From Halolamina pelagica (GTDB lineage Archaea > Halobacteriota > Halobacteria > Halobacteriales > Haloferacaceae): DNA of 64,000 bases. Below, in pieces: positions 54,441-63,613 of this stretch. The notes beneath the pieces are model-generated. The model saw nothing but the letters and a program-made list of their open reading frames with translations. It was not told the origin of the DNA and made no database searches. The translations under genes and the position numbers were made by a program. The stretch spans positions 620,001-684,000 of the forward strand of contig NZ_LGUC01000001.1 in assembly GCF_001307315.1 (NCBI RefSeq), read 5' to 3'. The stretch's first letter is position 1. Each line of letters starts with the position of its first letter.

Positions 54441-55667
54441 CTACTGGAACGCGACGGGGCCGGTCGTCGGCCCCTCGCCGGACGCCATCTCGATCTTCTC
54501 GTGGGCGTCCCGGAAGTCCGCCATGCGGACTTCCTCGCGCTCGTCGCGGATCGCGAACATGCCGGCCTCGGTCGTGAGCGCGGCGATGTCGGCGCCGGAG
54601 TACCCCTCGAGTTCCTCGGCGAGGTCGTCGAAGTCCACGTCGTCGCCGAGGTTGAGTTCGGCGGCGTGGATCTCGAGGATCCGGCGGCGCCCCTCCACGT
54701 CGGGCTTGGGCACTTCGATGAGGCGGTCGAAGCGGCCGGGGCGGAGGATCGCCTCGTCGAGCATGTCGAAGCGGTTGGTGGCGGCCATGATGCGCACCTC
54801 GCCGCGGTCGTCGAACCCGTCCATCTCCGAGAGGAGCTGCATCATCGTCCGCTGGACCTCGGCGTCGCCGGAGGTCTTCGAATCGGTTCGCGTGGTGGCG
54901 ACGGCGTCGATCTCGTCGATGAAGATCACGGCGGGCTCGCGCTCGTTGGCGAGTTCGAACAGGTCGCGGACGAGGCGGGCCCCCTCGCCGATGAACTTCC
55001 GGACGAGCTCGGAGCCGGCCATCTTGATGAACGTCGCGTCGGTCTCGTTGGCGACGGCTTTCGCGAGCATCGTCTTCCCCGTGCCGGGCGGCCCGTGGAG
55101 CAGGACGCCGCTGGGGGGCTCGACGCCGACCTCGCGGAACGTCTCGGCGTTGATCAGCGGGTCCTCGACGGCCTCCCGCACCTCGCGGATCTGGTCGTCG
55201 ATGCCGCCGATGTCGTCGTAGGTCACGTCCGGCGACGCCTCGACCTCCATCGCTTGCGCCCGGGCGTCGGTCTCGTCGTCGAGCAGCTGCTGGACCGAGA
55301 AGGAGTCGTTGATGGCGACGCGGTCGCCCGCCTCGACCTCCCCTTCGAGGGCGGGAGACAGTTCGGTCAGCACCTCCTGGTTGTTGCCGTGCTGCTTGAT
55401 CACGACGCCGTCCTCGGTCAGCTCTTCGACCGTCGCGAGGTAGAGCGAGGACGTTTTGAGCGTCTCGTTGCGTCGTTTGAGCTGGTCGACCTCCTCGCGG
55501 AGCTCCGCCTTGCGCCCCTCGGCGTCCTGGAGGCGCTCGTCCAGCTCCTCGTTGACCTGAACGAGCCGCTCGAAGTGTTCCCGGATCGCCTCCAGTCGCT
55601 CGGCCTGGGACATTTCGGGATCCAGGTCGAGCCGGGGGCGGTCGGGAAGGGAAGGACTGCGTGACAT
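54441..55667 (-). CDS. pan: Proteasome-activating nucleotidase
   Basis: An intact 408-residue AAA ATPase that unfolds substrates for the 20S proteasome. Residues 20-75 form the coiled coil, then an OB domain (LYLATVEELTEDGVVIKQHGN), Walker A GPPGTGKTM, pore loop KFIGEGARLV, Walker B VIFIDEIDAV and arginine fingers LRPGRFDRL. The C-terminus is GPVAFQ, so the HbYX docking motif is Ala-Phe-Gln, with Phe for Tyr. ATG 55667. Haloarchaea often carry two PANs; which one this is cannot be told. Confidence 0.93.
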   Translation of the reverse strand: MSRSPSLPDRPRLDLDPEMSQAERLEAIREHFERLVQVNEELDERLQDAEGRKAELREEVDQLKRRNETLKTSSLYLATVEELTEDGVVIKQHGNNQEVLTELSPALEGEVEAGDRVAINDSFSVQQLLDDETDARAQAMEVEASPDVTYDDIGGIDDQIREVREAVEDPLINAETFREVGVEPPSGVLLHGPPGTGKTMLAKAVANETDATFIKMAGSELVRKFIGEGARLVRDLFELANEREPAVIFIDEIDAVATTRTDSKTSGDAEVQRTMMQLLSEMDGFDDRGEVRIMAATNRFDMLDEAILRPGRFDRLIEVPKPDVEGRRRILEIHAAELNLGDDVDFDDLAEELEGYSGADIAALTTEAGMFAIRDEREEVRMADFRDAHEKIEMASGEGPTTGPVAFQ

Positions 55668-55790
55668 CTCTCTGTCCGGGTTTAGGGGTAGGCGTAAATG
55701 TGCCTTTGGGTCGGGGAATCGGCGCGGACGCCGGCGAACGCCCGCGCGCTCCGTCCCGGGTCGGCGGGCTACTCGCGGTCGAGCACTGCG

Positions 55791-57590
55791 TTACTCGAGA
55801 TCCATCAGCTCGGCGGCGTCGTCCAGCCGGTCGCCGTACACCGAGAGCGCGGACTCGATTGGCTCGGGGCTGGTCATGTCGATGCCCGCGATCTCGAGCA
55901 CGTCGATGGGGTACTCGGCGCCGCCGGCTTCGAGCGCCGCGCGGTAGTCGGCGGCGGCGTCCTCGCCCTCCTCGCGGATCTTCTCGACGATCGCGACCGC
56001 CGCCGAGATACCCGTGGAGTACTGGTAGACGTAGAAGTTGTAGTAGAAGTGGGGGATGCGCATCCACTCCTTGGCGATCAGGTCGTCCACGTCGGCGTTG
56101 GCGTAGAACTCCTCTTTGAGGCCGCCGTACACTTCGTCGAACGCGTCGGGGGTGAGCGGCTGGCCGTTCTCGGCGCGCTCGTGGACGCGCTGTTCGAAGT
56201 CCGCGAACATCGTCTGGCGGTACAGCGTCGAGCGGAACCGTTCGAGGTACTGATCCAGCGCGTGGGCGCGGATTTCGTCGTCGTCGACGTTCTCCAGCAG
56301 GTAGTGGGTAAGCAGCGTCTCGTTGACGGTGCTGGCGACCTCGGCGACGAAGATCTCGTAGCTGGAGTACTGCCAGGGCTGTTCCTCGGCGGCGAGTTCG
56401 GAGTGCATCGAGTGGCCGAGCTCGTGGGCCAGCGTGTACATCGAACTCACGTCGTCCTGGTAGTTCATCAGGATGAACGGCTGGGTGTCGTACGTCCCCG
56501 AGGAGAACGCGCCCGAGCGTTTCCCGCGGTTCTCGTACACGTCGACCCAGCGGCTCTCGAGGCCCTGCTCCATCCGGGCCTGGTACGCCTCGCCCAGCGG
56601 CGCGACGGCCTCGACGACCCACTCCTTGGCCTGCTCGTAGCTCACGTCGGGGCCCTCCTCGCCCGTGAGGGACATGTACACGTCGTGCATCCCGAGCTCG
56701 TCGACGCCCAGGGCCTGCCGCTTCAGGTCGGCGTGGCGCTGGAGGTAGTCGAGGTTGTCGTGGACGGTGTCGACGAGGGTGTCGTACACGTCGGTCGGGA
56801 CGTTGGTGCCGTCGAGCGCGGCCTGCCGGGCGGTGTCGTAGTTGCGTGCCGCCGCCAGCTTCACGTCCTTCTTCACGGAGTTCTGGAGCGAGGTGCCGAC
56901 GCTGTTGCGGTAGTCGTCCCAGGTCTCGTAGTACTGCTCGTACACCTCGCGGCGGAACTCCCGGTTCTCGTGTTTCTGGAGCTTCGTGAAGTTGCTCTGG
57001 GTGATCTCGACCTCGTCGCCGTCGGGCTTCTCGACGGTGGGGAACGAGAGGTCGGCGTTCGAGAGCATCCCGTAGATGTCCGACGGCGCGTTCGTGATCT
57101 CCGAGAGGTCGGCCAGCAGCTCCTCGACCTCCGCCGAGCGCGTGTGGGGCTTCATCCGCAGCGCGTCGTCGAAGAAGTGCTCGTACTCCTCGAGGGCGGG
57201 CTCCTCGGCCATCAGCGCCTCGACCTCCTCCCAGTCGAGCTCCTGCAGTTCGGGCTCGAGGAAGCTGGTCGCACTGGAGGCCTCCGACTGCAGCGACTCC
57301 GCCTTCGCGGCGATCGCCTGGTACTCCTGGTTCCGCGTGTCCTCCGCGGACCGCAGCCGGGCGTAGGCGCCGACCTTCGCCACGTCGCGCATCACGGCCT
57401 CGTACTCCTCGAGCAGTTCGGCGAGCGTCTCGGCGCTCTCGGTCGCGCGCCCCTCGTACTCCCGCAGGTCGTCGACGCGCGCCTCCACGTCGTCGTAGGC
57501 TTCCTGCCACGTCTCCTCGTCGGGGAAGATGGACGCCAGATCCCACTTGTACTCCTCGTCGATATCCTCGCGTTCGGGGACAGTGCTCAT
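55791..57590 (-). CDS. pepF: Oligoendopeptidase F (M3 family)
   Basis: An intact 599-residue zinc peptidase of the cytoplasm. The zinc motif is LAHELGHSMHSELA, with the third ligand in YEIFVAEVASTVNE. The fold is the usual M3 two-lobed helix bundle, with YNFYVYQYSTGISAA near the end. ATG 57590 (MSTVPERED) is preferred to an in-frame ATG at 57635, because the family begins near the RED/EEYKWDL segment. It trims peptides, and lies beside PAN in a protein-turnover neighbourhood. Confidence 0.94.
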   Translation of the reverse strand: MSTVPEREDIDEEYKWDLASIFPDEETWQEAYDDVEARVDDLREYEGRATESAETLAELLEEYEAVMRDVAKVGAYARLRSAEDTRNQEYQAIAAKAESLQSEASSATSFLEPELQELDWEEVEALMAEEPALEEYEHFFDDALRMKPHTRSAEVEELLADLSEITNAPSDIYGMLSNADLSFPTVEKPDGDEVEITQSNFTKLQKHENREFRREVYEQYYETWDDYRNSVGTSLQNSVKKDVKLAAARNYDTARQAALDGTNVPTDVYDTLVDTVHDNLDYLQRHADLKRQALGVDELGMHDVYMSLTGEEGPDVSYEQAKEWVVEAVAPLGEAYQARMEQGLESRWVDVYENRGKRSGAFSSGTYDTQPFILMNYQDDVSSMYTLAHELGHSMHSELAAEEQPWQYSSYEIFVAEVASTVNETLLTHYLLENVDDDEIRAHALDQYLERFRSTLYRQTMFADFEQRVHERAENGQPLTPDAFDEVYGGLKEEFYANADVDDLIAKEWMRIPHFYYNFYVYQYSTGISAAVAIVEKIREEGEDAAADYRAALEAGGAEYPIDVLEIAGIDMTSPEPIESALSVYGDRLDDAAELMDLE

Positions 57591-57698
57591 CGTGCTGGCG
57601 TAGTGTCGGATTCGGTGGTAAGTCTTCTCACTCACACCCGCGAGACCGCAGGAGGTGGCCGTATTTGCCGGATCGCGCCGGTCGTCGAGGACGGGGGA

Positions 57699-58498
57699 CT
57701 ACGCCAGCCCCGACAGGACCGTCTCCGCCACGCGAACCCGCTCCAGCCCGTCGACGCGCCGCTGGCTGAACACGCCGCGGGCGCTCTCGACGGCCTCCTC
57801 GTCGACCGCGAACTTGACGCCGGGGTAGTTCACTCCCGTCAGTATCAGCGGCTCTGGCGGCATCCGGGGCACGCCCTTCCCGCCCTGCAGCGACGCCTCG
57901 CCCAGCACCTCGTCGACCCGCGCGAGCGGCTGGCCGTCGACGGCGACCTCGGTGAGGACGCCGACGAGTCGGCGGACGAACTCCCGGGGAACCCGCCCGC
58001 CCCGACCGTGACGACGAGGAACTCCCCGTCCCGTTCGACCCCGACAGTCACGTCCCGAACCGTTCCCGACTCGTCGCTCGTGAGGTTGTGGAAGTCGTGC
58101 TCGCCGGCGAGTCGGTTCGCGGCCTCGACTGCCGCCGCGTCGTCGGCGTCGGGCGCGTGGAGCTGGTAGGTGTAGGTCCGCCGACTGGCGTCGTGTGTCG
58201 CGTGGAACCCCTGGGGCACGTCGGCGGCGGCCCAGGCCCGGATCGACCCCGGGAGCCGCCCGTTGAGCGCGGCCGGCGTACACCAGTCCGGTGCCTCGAA
58301 CGCGACCGTCTGGGCGACCGCGGAGACACCGGCGTCAGTCCGGCCCGCGGCGGCGTACCCCGGCGGCGTCTCGCCGTCGTCGAGGACGCCGCCGGCCGCG
58401 AGCGTCTCGAGGAGCGCGCCCTCGACGGTGGGAACGTCTGGCTGGCGCTGGAACCCGTAGAACGCTCGGCCGTCGTAGGCCAGTCTGAACGCGCGCAT
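57699..58498 (-). CDS. truA: tRNA pseudouridine synthase A, one frameshift
   Basis: About 266 residues when repaired. It modifies uridines 38-40 of tRNA. Motifs: RLAYDGRAFYGFQRQPDVPTVE, catalytic Asp in AAGRTDAGVSAVAQ, and NLTSDESGTVRDV. The frame breaks at plus-strand G 57986-57989 (C run on the coding strand); one extra base joins VGAGGFP to REFVRRLVGVL. ATG 58498 starts MRAFRLAYDG. Confidence 0.92.
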
Positions 58499-58948
58499 CA
58501 CGGGCTGTTCGTCGTGACCCGAAATCGTCCGTCGGCGTGCACGTCCCGAGGTTTCGGACCGCGGCCCAAAACGGTGCCGACCGGCAGGACCGGTCCGGGC
58601 GACGGAAGCTCCATCGGCAGTGAACACCCCTCTTGTTCGAGTCGAACCTCCGCGATGTCCCGCGATCGAGACGGCCGCGAACCACTTTCACTCCGGTTCG
58701 GCCAACGTTATATCCGGCCCGCACGTACCATCACACGAGTGCCGCGACGGCGGCCATACGCCTCACACGATGACCAGCAACAGCACCCAGCGCAAACAAC
58801 TGAGTTTGTACTACTACAAGCCCACCGGCAACCAAACGGTTAATGGGGGTCCACGAAATAGGACTTCTCCGTCACAGATGTCCGACCTACACACCAGCTA
58901 CGAGGGTCGAGTTCGGCCAGACAGCGCCGTGTTCGGGGTGAGCGCGCA
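58499..58948 (+). promoter_or_regulatory. Long upstream region of nrdJ with candidate leader
   Basis: A 450-bp stretch between truA and nrdJ. GTTATAT near 58709-58715 is the clearest TATA box and would start a transcript about 210 nt before nrdJ, long for a haloarchaeon. A second AT-rich site, GAAATAGG near 58854, would give a start near 58880. No B12-riboswitch core was recognised. A short reading frame runs through it (next entry). Confidence 0.4.
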
Positions 58949-58952
58949 GTGA
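58770..58952 (+). CDS. Candidate small protein or leader peptide upstream of nrdJ
   Basis: A 60-residue frame starting MTSNSTQRKQLSLYYYKPTGN and ending PDSAVFGVSAQ. Its stop TGA overlaps the nrdJ GTG start (GTGA), the junction used for coupled translation elsewhere in this window. An internal in-frame ATG at 58878 would give 24 residues (MSDLHTSYEGRVRPDSAVFG) placed about 25 nt after the second TATA-like site. I do not recognise the protein. It may be a real small gene, a leader peptide, or chance. Confidence 0.35.
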   Translation: MTSNSTQRKQLSLYYYKPTGNQTVNGGPRNRTSPSQMSDLHTSYEGRVRPDSAVFGVSAQ

Positions 58953-61900
58953 GCACGCCCGACCTCGGCGCCGACGAGCTAACCCTGCCGATCAAGCGCA
59001 CCGACGGGGAGACGCTCGAGGACCGACTCACCGACAACGCCTACGAGAACATCCTGCCGGCGCGGTACCTCCGGAAGAACGCCGACGGCGAGGTCACCGA
59101 GGATCAGGAGGAGCTGTTCGCCCGCGTCGCCAAGAACATCGCGCTCGCCGAGGCCGTCTACGAGGCCGAGCGGCAGGGCGTCGACGTGACGGTCACGCCC
59201 GACCAGCTCAAGCCCGATCACCCGCGCCGCGACGAGCTCGCCGAGGAAGTCTTCGGCAAGGGGTTCGACGCCGAGTCCGACACCGAGACGGTCCTGAACG
59301 AGCACAACGTCAACAAGTTCGCCTACGACACTGTCGTTCCCGAACTCGACGCGGAGATCGCCTCGTCGGTCCGCGAGACCCGCGAGGAGTTCGAGACGCT
59401 GATGACGGATCTCTCCTTTATGCCGAACTCGCCGACGCTGATGAACGCCGGCGACGAGCTCCAGCAGCTCTCTGCCTGTTTCGTCGACTCGCCCGGCGAC
59501 GACATCACGGACATCCACCAGACGGCCAAGGAGGCCGCCGAGGTGTTCCAGTCCGGCGGCGGCATGGGGTACGCGTTCTGGAAGCTCCGCCCCTACGGCG
59601 ACTCCGTGGGCTCGACCGGCGGCATCGCCTCGGGCCCGATCACGTTCATGCGCACCTTCGACCAGATGTGCGAGACGATCGCCCAGGGCGGCGCCCGCCG
59701 GGGCGCCCAGATGGGCGTGATGCGCGTCTCGCACCCGGACGTGATCCAGTTCATCCACGCCAAGAACAAGGACGTGAGCCTCGCGAACACGCTGCGGCTC
59801 AACGACCCCGACGACTTCACGCACAACTCCTTCGCGGACGCGCTGGAGGAGGCCCGCGAGCTCATCGACGACGAGGGGCGCGTCCCCGAGCACCTCCGCA
59901 ACGCCGTCGAGGGCCACCTCTCGAACTTCAACATCTCCGTCGGCATCACCGACGACTTCATGGCGGCGCTGAAGAACGACGAGGAGTTCACCTTCACCAA
60001 CCCCCGGACGGAGGAGCCCCACATCGCCACGCCGGAGACGAAAGAGCTCTACGACATGTTCGGGCTGGGCGAGCACGTCGAGGTCGGCGAGGAACTCTCG
60101 GTGCCCGCCGAGGACCTCTGGGACCAGCTCATCGAGGGCGCCCACGAGAACGGCGAGCCGGGCGTCATCTACCTCGAGCGCGTGAACAAGCGCCACTCCT
60201 TCGACGTGGAGGAGCACCCCGACCACCGCATCCTCGCGACGAACCCCTGCGGCGAACAGCCGTTGGAGGAGTACGAGGCCTGTAACCTCGGCCACATCAA
60301 CCTCTCGACGCTCGCGGCCCAGGACGCGCCGGACTGGCGCGTCTGGTCCGAGGAGCACGCCGACGAGTACGACAGCCACGAGGAAGCCGTCTCGGCGTTC
60401 CTCGACGAGGCGATGAACTGGGAGGACTTCGACCACCGCATCGCCTACGGCACGCGGTTCCTCGAGAACGTCGTCACGATGTCGGACTTCCCGGTCGACG
60501 AGATCGAGCAGAAGGTCCGGGAGATGCGCAAGATCGGTCTCGGCGTCATGGGGCTCGCACAGCTGTACATCCAGCTGGGCGTGCGCTACGGCACCGACGA
60601 CGCCGACGAGATCGCCCGCCAGCTCATGACCCACATCAACCACGGGTCGAAGGACGCCAGCCACGAACTCGCCGAGGAGCGCGGCGTGTTCGCCGACTGG
60701 CACGACTCGAAGTACGCCGACCCGACGAGCTACCCCGAGTGGTTCGAGCACCACACCGGCGAGGACCCGCAGGACTGGGCGGACGGCTACCCGCTGCGCA
60801 ACCACAACACGACGACCATCGCGCCGACGGGCACGACGTCGATGATCGGCAACACGACCGGCGGCTGTGAGCCGATCTACAACGTCGCCTACTACAAGAA
60901 CGTCTCCGGCGACGTCCAGGGCGACGAGATGCTCGTCGAGTTCGACGACTACTTCCTCCGCGCCTTGGAGGACAACGGCATCGACGTGGGGGCCGTCAAG
61001 GAGGAGGCCCAGGAGCAGATGGCCAACAACGAGTTCGACGGCGTCGAGGGGCTGGAGACGGTCCCGGACGCGCTGGGCGAACTGTTCGTGGTCACCGGCG
61101 ACCTGAGCGCCAAGCAGCACGCCTCGATCCAGTGTGCCGCACAGGCCGGCGTCGACTCCGCCATCTCGAAGACGGTCAACGCGCCGAACGACGCCAGCCT
61201 CGAGGACGCGAAGGACGCCTTCGAGTACGTGTACGACAACGGCGGCAAGGGCGTCACCTACTACCGCGACGGCACCCGCAGCAAGCAGGTGCTCACCACC
61301 CGCGCGGACAACACCGAGTTCGCCGACGAGGACGAGGCCGCCGAGGCGCTCGTCGAGCAGATCACCGAGGTGTTCGGCGGCATCGAGGGGTTCCTCGACA
61401 ACGAGGACGTGCAGGCCGCCCTCGACACGCAGGTCGAGCAGCTGCTCGCGAGCGCCGACGGCGACGACACGCCGCCGGGCCGCAAGCGTCCGCGCCCGGA
61501 CGTGCTCCACGGCGTCACCCAGCGCATCGACACCGGCTACGGGAAGCTCTACGTCAACATCAACGAGGACCCGGCCACCGGCGAGCCGTTCGAGCTGTTC
61601 GCCAACATCGGCAACTCCGGCGGCTTCACCGCCTCCTTCACCGAGGCGCTGGCGAAGACGATCTCTACCTCGCTCCGCTCGGGCGTCGACCCCGACGAGA
61701 TCGCCAGCGAGCTGCAGGGTATCCGTAGCCCGAAGGTCGCCTGGGACAAGGGTGAGCAGATCCAGTCGATCCCGGACGCGATCGGCACGGCGATGCGCCG
61801 GTATCTCGACGGCGAGATCGACAAGGGGATCCCCCAGCAGCAGACGATCGACGAGCTCGACGACGAGGCGGCCGACGCGTCCACCGACGGCGGGGCGGCG

Positions 61901-62095
61901 GCCGAGCCGCCGTCCGAGCCGGCGGGTGTCGACGTCGAGCCCGACGCTGACGCCGACGAGGCGCCGAAGGAGGACGCCACGGGCGACCTGATCGCTTCCG
62001 GTGAGAGCCCGGAGTGTCCGGAGTGTGGCTCGATGAGTCTCTACTACTCCGAAGGCTGCAAGACCTGCGAGTCCTGCGGCTGGTCGGAGTGCTGA
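58949..62095 (+). CDS. nrdJ: Adenosylcobalamin-dependent ribonucleotide reductase (class II)
   Basis: An intact 1048-residue NrdJ that makes deoxynucleotides. Active-site context: SPTLMNAGDELQQLSACFVDSP, NPCGEQPLEEYEACNLGHINL and NTTTIAPTGTTSMIGNT. The C-terminal third includes a DUF/TSCPD-like segment (DTGYGKLYVNINEDPATGEPFELFANIGNSGG) and ends in a zinc ribbon (CPECGSMSLYYSEGCKTCESCGW) that carries the redox-relay cysteines. GTG 58949 overlaps the upstream short frame. No insertion element or intein is seen. It requires vitamin B12. Confidence 0.94.
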   Translation: MSTPDLGADELTLPIKRTDGETLEDRLTDNAYENILPARYLRKNADGEVTEDQEELFARVAKNIALAEAVYEAERQGVDVTVTPDQLKPDHPRRDELAEEVFGKGFDAESDTETVLNEHNVNKFAYDTVVPELDAEIASSVRETREEFETLMTDLSFMPNSPTLMNAGDELQQLSACFVDSPGDDITDIHQTAKEAAEVFQSGGGMGYAFWKLRPYGDSVGSTGGIASGPITFMRTFDQMCETIAQGGARRGAQMGVMRVSHPDVIQFIHAKNKDVSLANTLRLNDPDDFTHNSFADALEEARELIDDEGRVPEHLRNAVEGHLSNFNISVGITDDFMAALKNDEEFTFTNPRTEEPHIATPETKELYDMFGLGEHVEVGEELSVPAEDLWDQLIEGAHENGEPGVIYLERVNKRHSFDVEEHPDHRILATNPCGEQPLEEYEACNLGHINLSTLAAQDAPDWRVWSEEHADEYDSHEEAVSAFLDEAMNWEDFDHRIAYGTRFLENVVTMSDFPVDEIEQKVREMRKIGLGVMGLAQLYIQLGVRYGTDDADEIARQLMTHINHGSKDASHELAEERGVFADWHDSKYADPTSYPEWFEHHTGEDPQDWADGYPLRNHNTTTIAPTGTTSMIGNTTGGCEPIYNVAYYKNVSGDVQGDEMLVEFDDYFLRALEDNGIDVGAVKEEAQEQMANNEFDGVEGLETVPDALGELFVVTGDLSAKQHASIQCAAQAGVDSAISKTVNAPNDASLEDAKDAFEYVYDNGGKGVTYYRDGTRSKQVLTTRADNTEFADEDEAAEALVEQITEVFGGIEGFLDNEDVQAALDTQVEQLLASADGDDTPPGRKRPRPDVLHGVTQRIDTGYGKLYVNINEDPATGEPFELFANIGNSGGFTASFTEALAKTISTSLRSGVDPDEIASELQGIRSPKVAWDKGEQIQSIPDAIGTAMRRYLDGEIDKGIPQQQTIDELDDEAADASTDGGAAAEPPSEPAGVDVEPDADADEAPKEDATGDLIASGESPECPECGSMSLYYSEGCKTCESCGWSEC

Positions 62096-62133
62096 GCTAG
62101 CGCGGCTCCCCTTCTTTCGGCTGGTCGCCGACG

Positions 62134-63530
62134 CTACGCCTCCTCCGCCCGCGGAAGCGAGACGGTGATCCGGTTTCCGCTGTCCTCGTCGTAGTGGGCG
62201 GCGACGTGTCCGTTCGACAGCTCGACGGCCCAGTAGATCAGCCAGAACCCGAGGCCGCTGCTGTGGTAGACGTTCGTCATGTCGTGGTCGCCGGTGAGCA
62301 CGTCCGCCTCGATCCGGGGGATCGCCGTCCCGTCGTCTTCGACGGTGAGTTCGACGTGGGTCTCAGTCTCCCGTAGGTGGAGCTGTACCGTGGGATCGCT
62401 GTCGTCGCTGTGCAGGATCGCGTTCTCCAGCAGTTCGATCACGGCCAGGCGTAGTTCCGGTCGGCCGTACACCGCCGCCGGCTCCGGGGCCGTCACCTCG
62501 ACTGTGGCGTCGGGGTGGCGCTCCCGGACGGTTTCGACGCTCTCGTGGACCGCTTCCCGGAGGTCGATCCGCTGGCGCCCCTGCTGTTCCGTCAGCAGGT
62601 CGATGATCTCGCGTTCCTTCTCTGCACTCTGGAGGAGCTGTTCCCCGACTCGGCGGATGATGGCGGTGTGCTCCGACACGTCGGGCACCTCATCCGCGAT
62701 GAGGTCCGCCTGTCCGAGCACGACGTTGAGGTCGTTCCGAAGGTTGTGTCTGAGGAGGTTGTCCATCACGACCAGTTGCCGCTCGCGCCGCCGCCGATCC
62801 GTGATGTCACGTGCGAAGCCGACGATGCGGACGACCTCGCCGTCCGACGTGATCGGCTCTGCCTGCACCCACACCCAGCGTTTGTACCCCTTCCCGGGTT
62901 CACCCGATACTCGATGTCCACCGACTTGCCCGCGGAGAGACAGGCCATCGCGTCCTTCACCGCGGGACGGTCCTTGGGGTGGACTGTCTCGAGGAACATG
63001 TCGGGGTCTTCCTGGGTCGATTCGATCGACCCGCCGAAGATCTCCGTGTAGGCGGGGTTGACGAACAGTAGCTCCGACCAGTCCCCGTCGAACATCCACA
63101 GCACGTCGCTCGCGACGGCGGCGATCCCCTCGAGTCGGGAGGCGGTCTCGGCGCGTTCGCGCTCGGCCTGGACGCGGTCGGTCACGTCCCGGGAACTGAC
63201 GACGTAGCCGTCGAGCGCCTCGTCGGTGATGTTCGACATCCGGCTCTCCAGCCAGACCCAGTCGCCGTCGCTAGTCCGGTGGCGGTACTCGACGGTCTCC
63301 TCGGTGAGGGTTTCGCTCTGGATCGCCCGTTCAAGCGTCCGGCGGACCTCGTCGACGTCCTCGGGGTGCATGAACGCGAAGGCGTTCTCGCCGACAAGCT
63401 CGCTCGGTTCGAAGCCGAGGATCCGCTCGACCGCCTGGTTCACGTAGGTGAACGTCCCGTCGGGCTCGACGAGGGCGATCTTGTCCTGGGTGTGGTCAAG
63501 GAGGAGTCCGAGTGACTCGGACTGTTGCAT
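62134..63530 (-). CDS. PAS domain sensor histidine kinase, one frameshift
   Basis: About 465 residues when repaired. PAS 1 is residues 8-122 (ALVEPDGTFTYVNQAVERILGF; FMHPEDVDEV) and PAS 2 about 130-255 (WMFDGDWSELLFVNPAYTEIFGG). The H-box is NLLRHNLRNDLNVVLG. The ATPase domain has AVIELLENAILHSDD and SSGLGFWLIYWAVE. No membrane segment, so the sensor is cytoplasmic. The frame breaks at plus-strand C 62893-62895; one extra base joins YRVNPG to KGYKRWVWVQ. No response regulator is adjacent. ATG 63530. Confidence 0.88.
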
Positions 63531-63613
63531 CCCGAGTAAATTTATTCCGAATGGAGATAACTCTCACGGCAGCCGGGATGGGTTGTAACGCCAGCCGCGG
63601 CGACGATATCCGC

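Noticed and set aside
58620-58769. N-terminal extension of the short frame upstream of nrdJ
   Set aside because: It would begin upstream of the likely TATA box and has no haloarchaeal codon bias.
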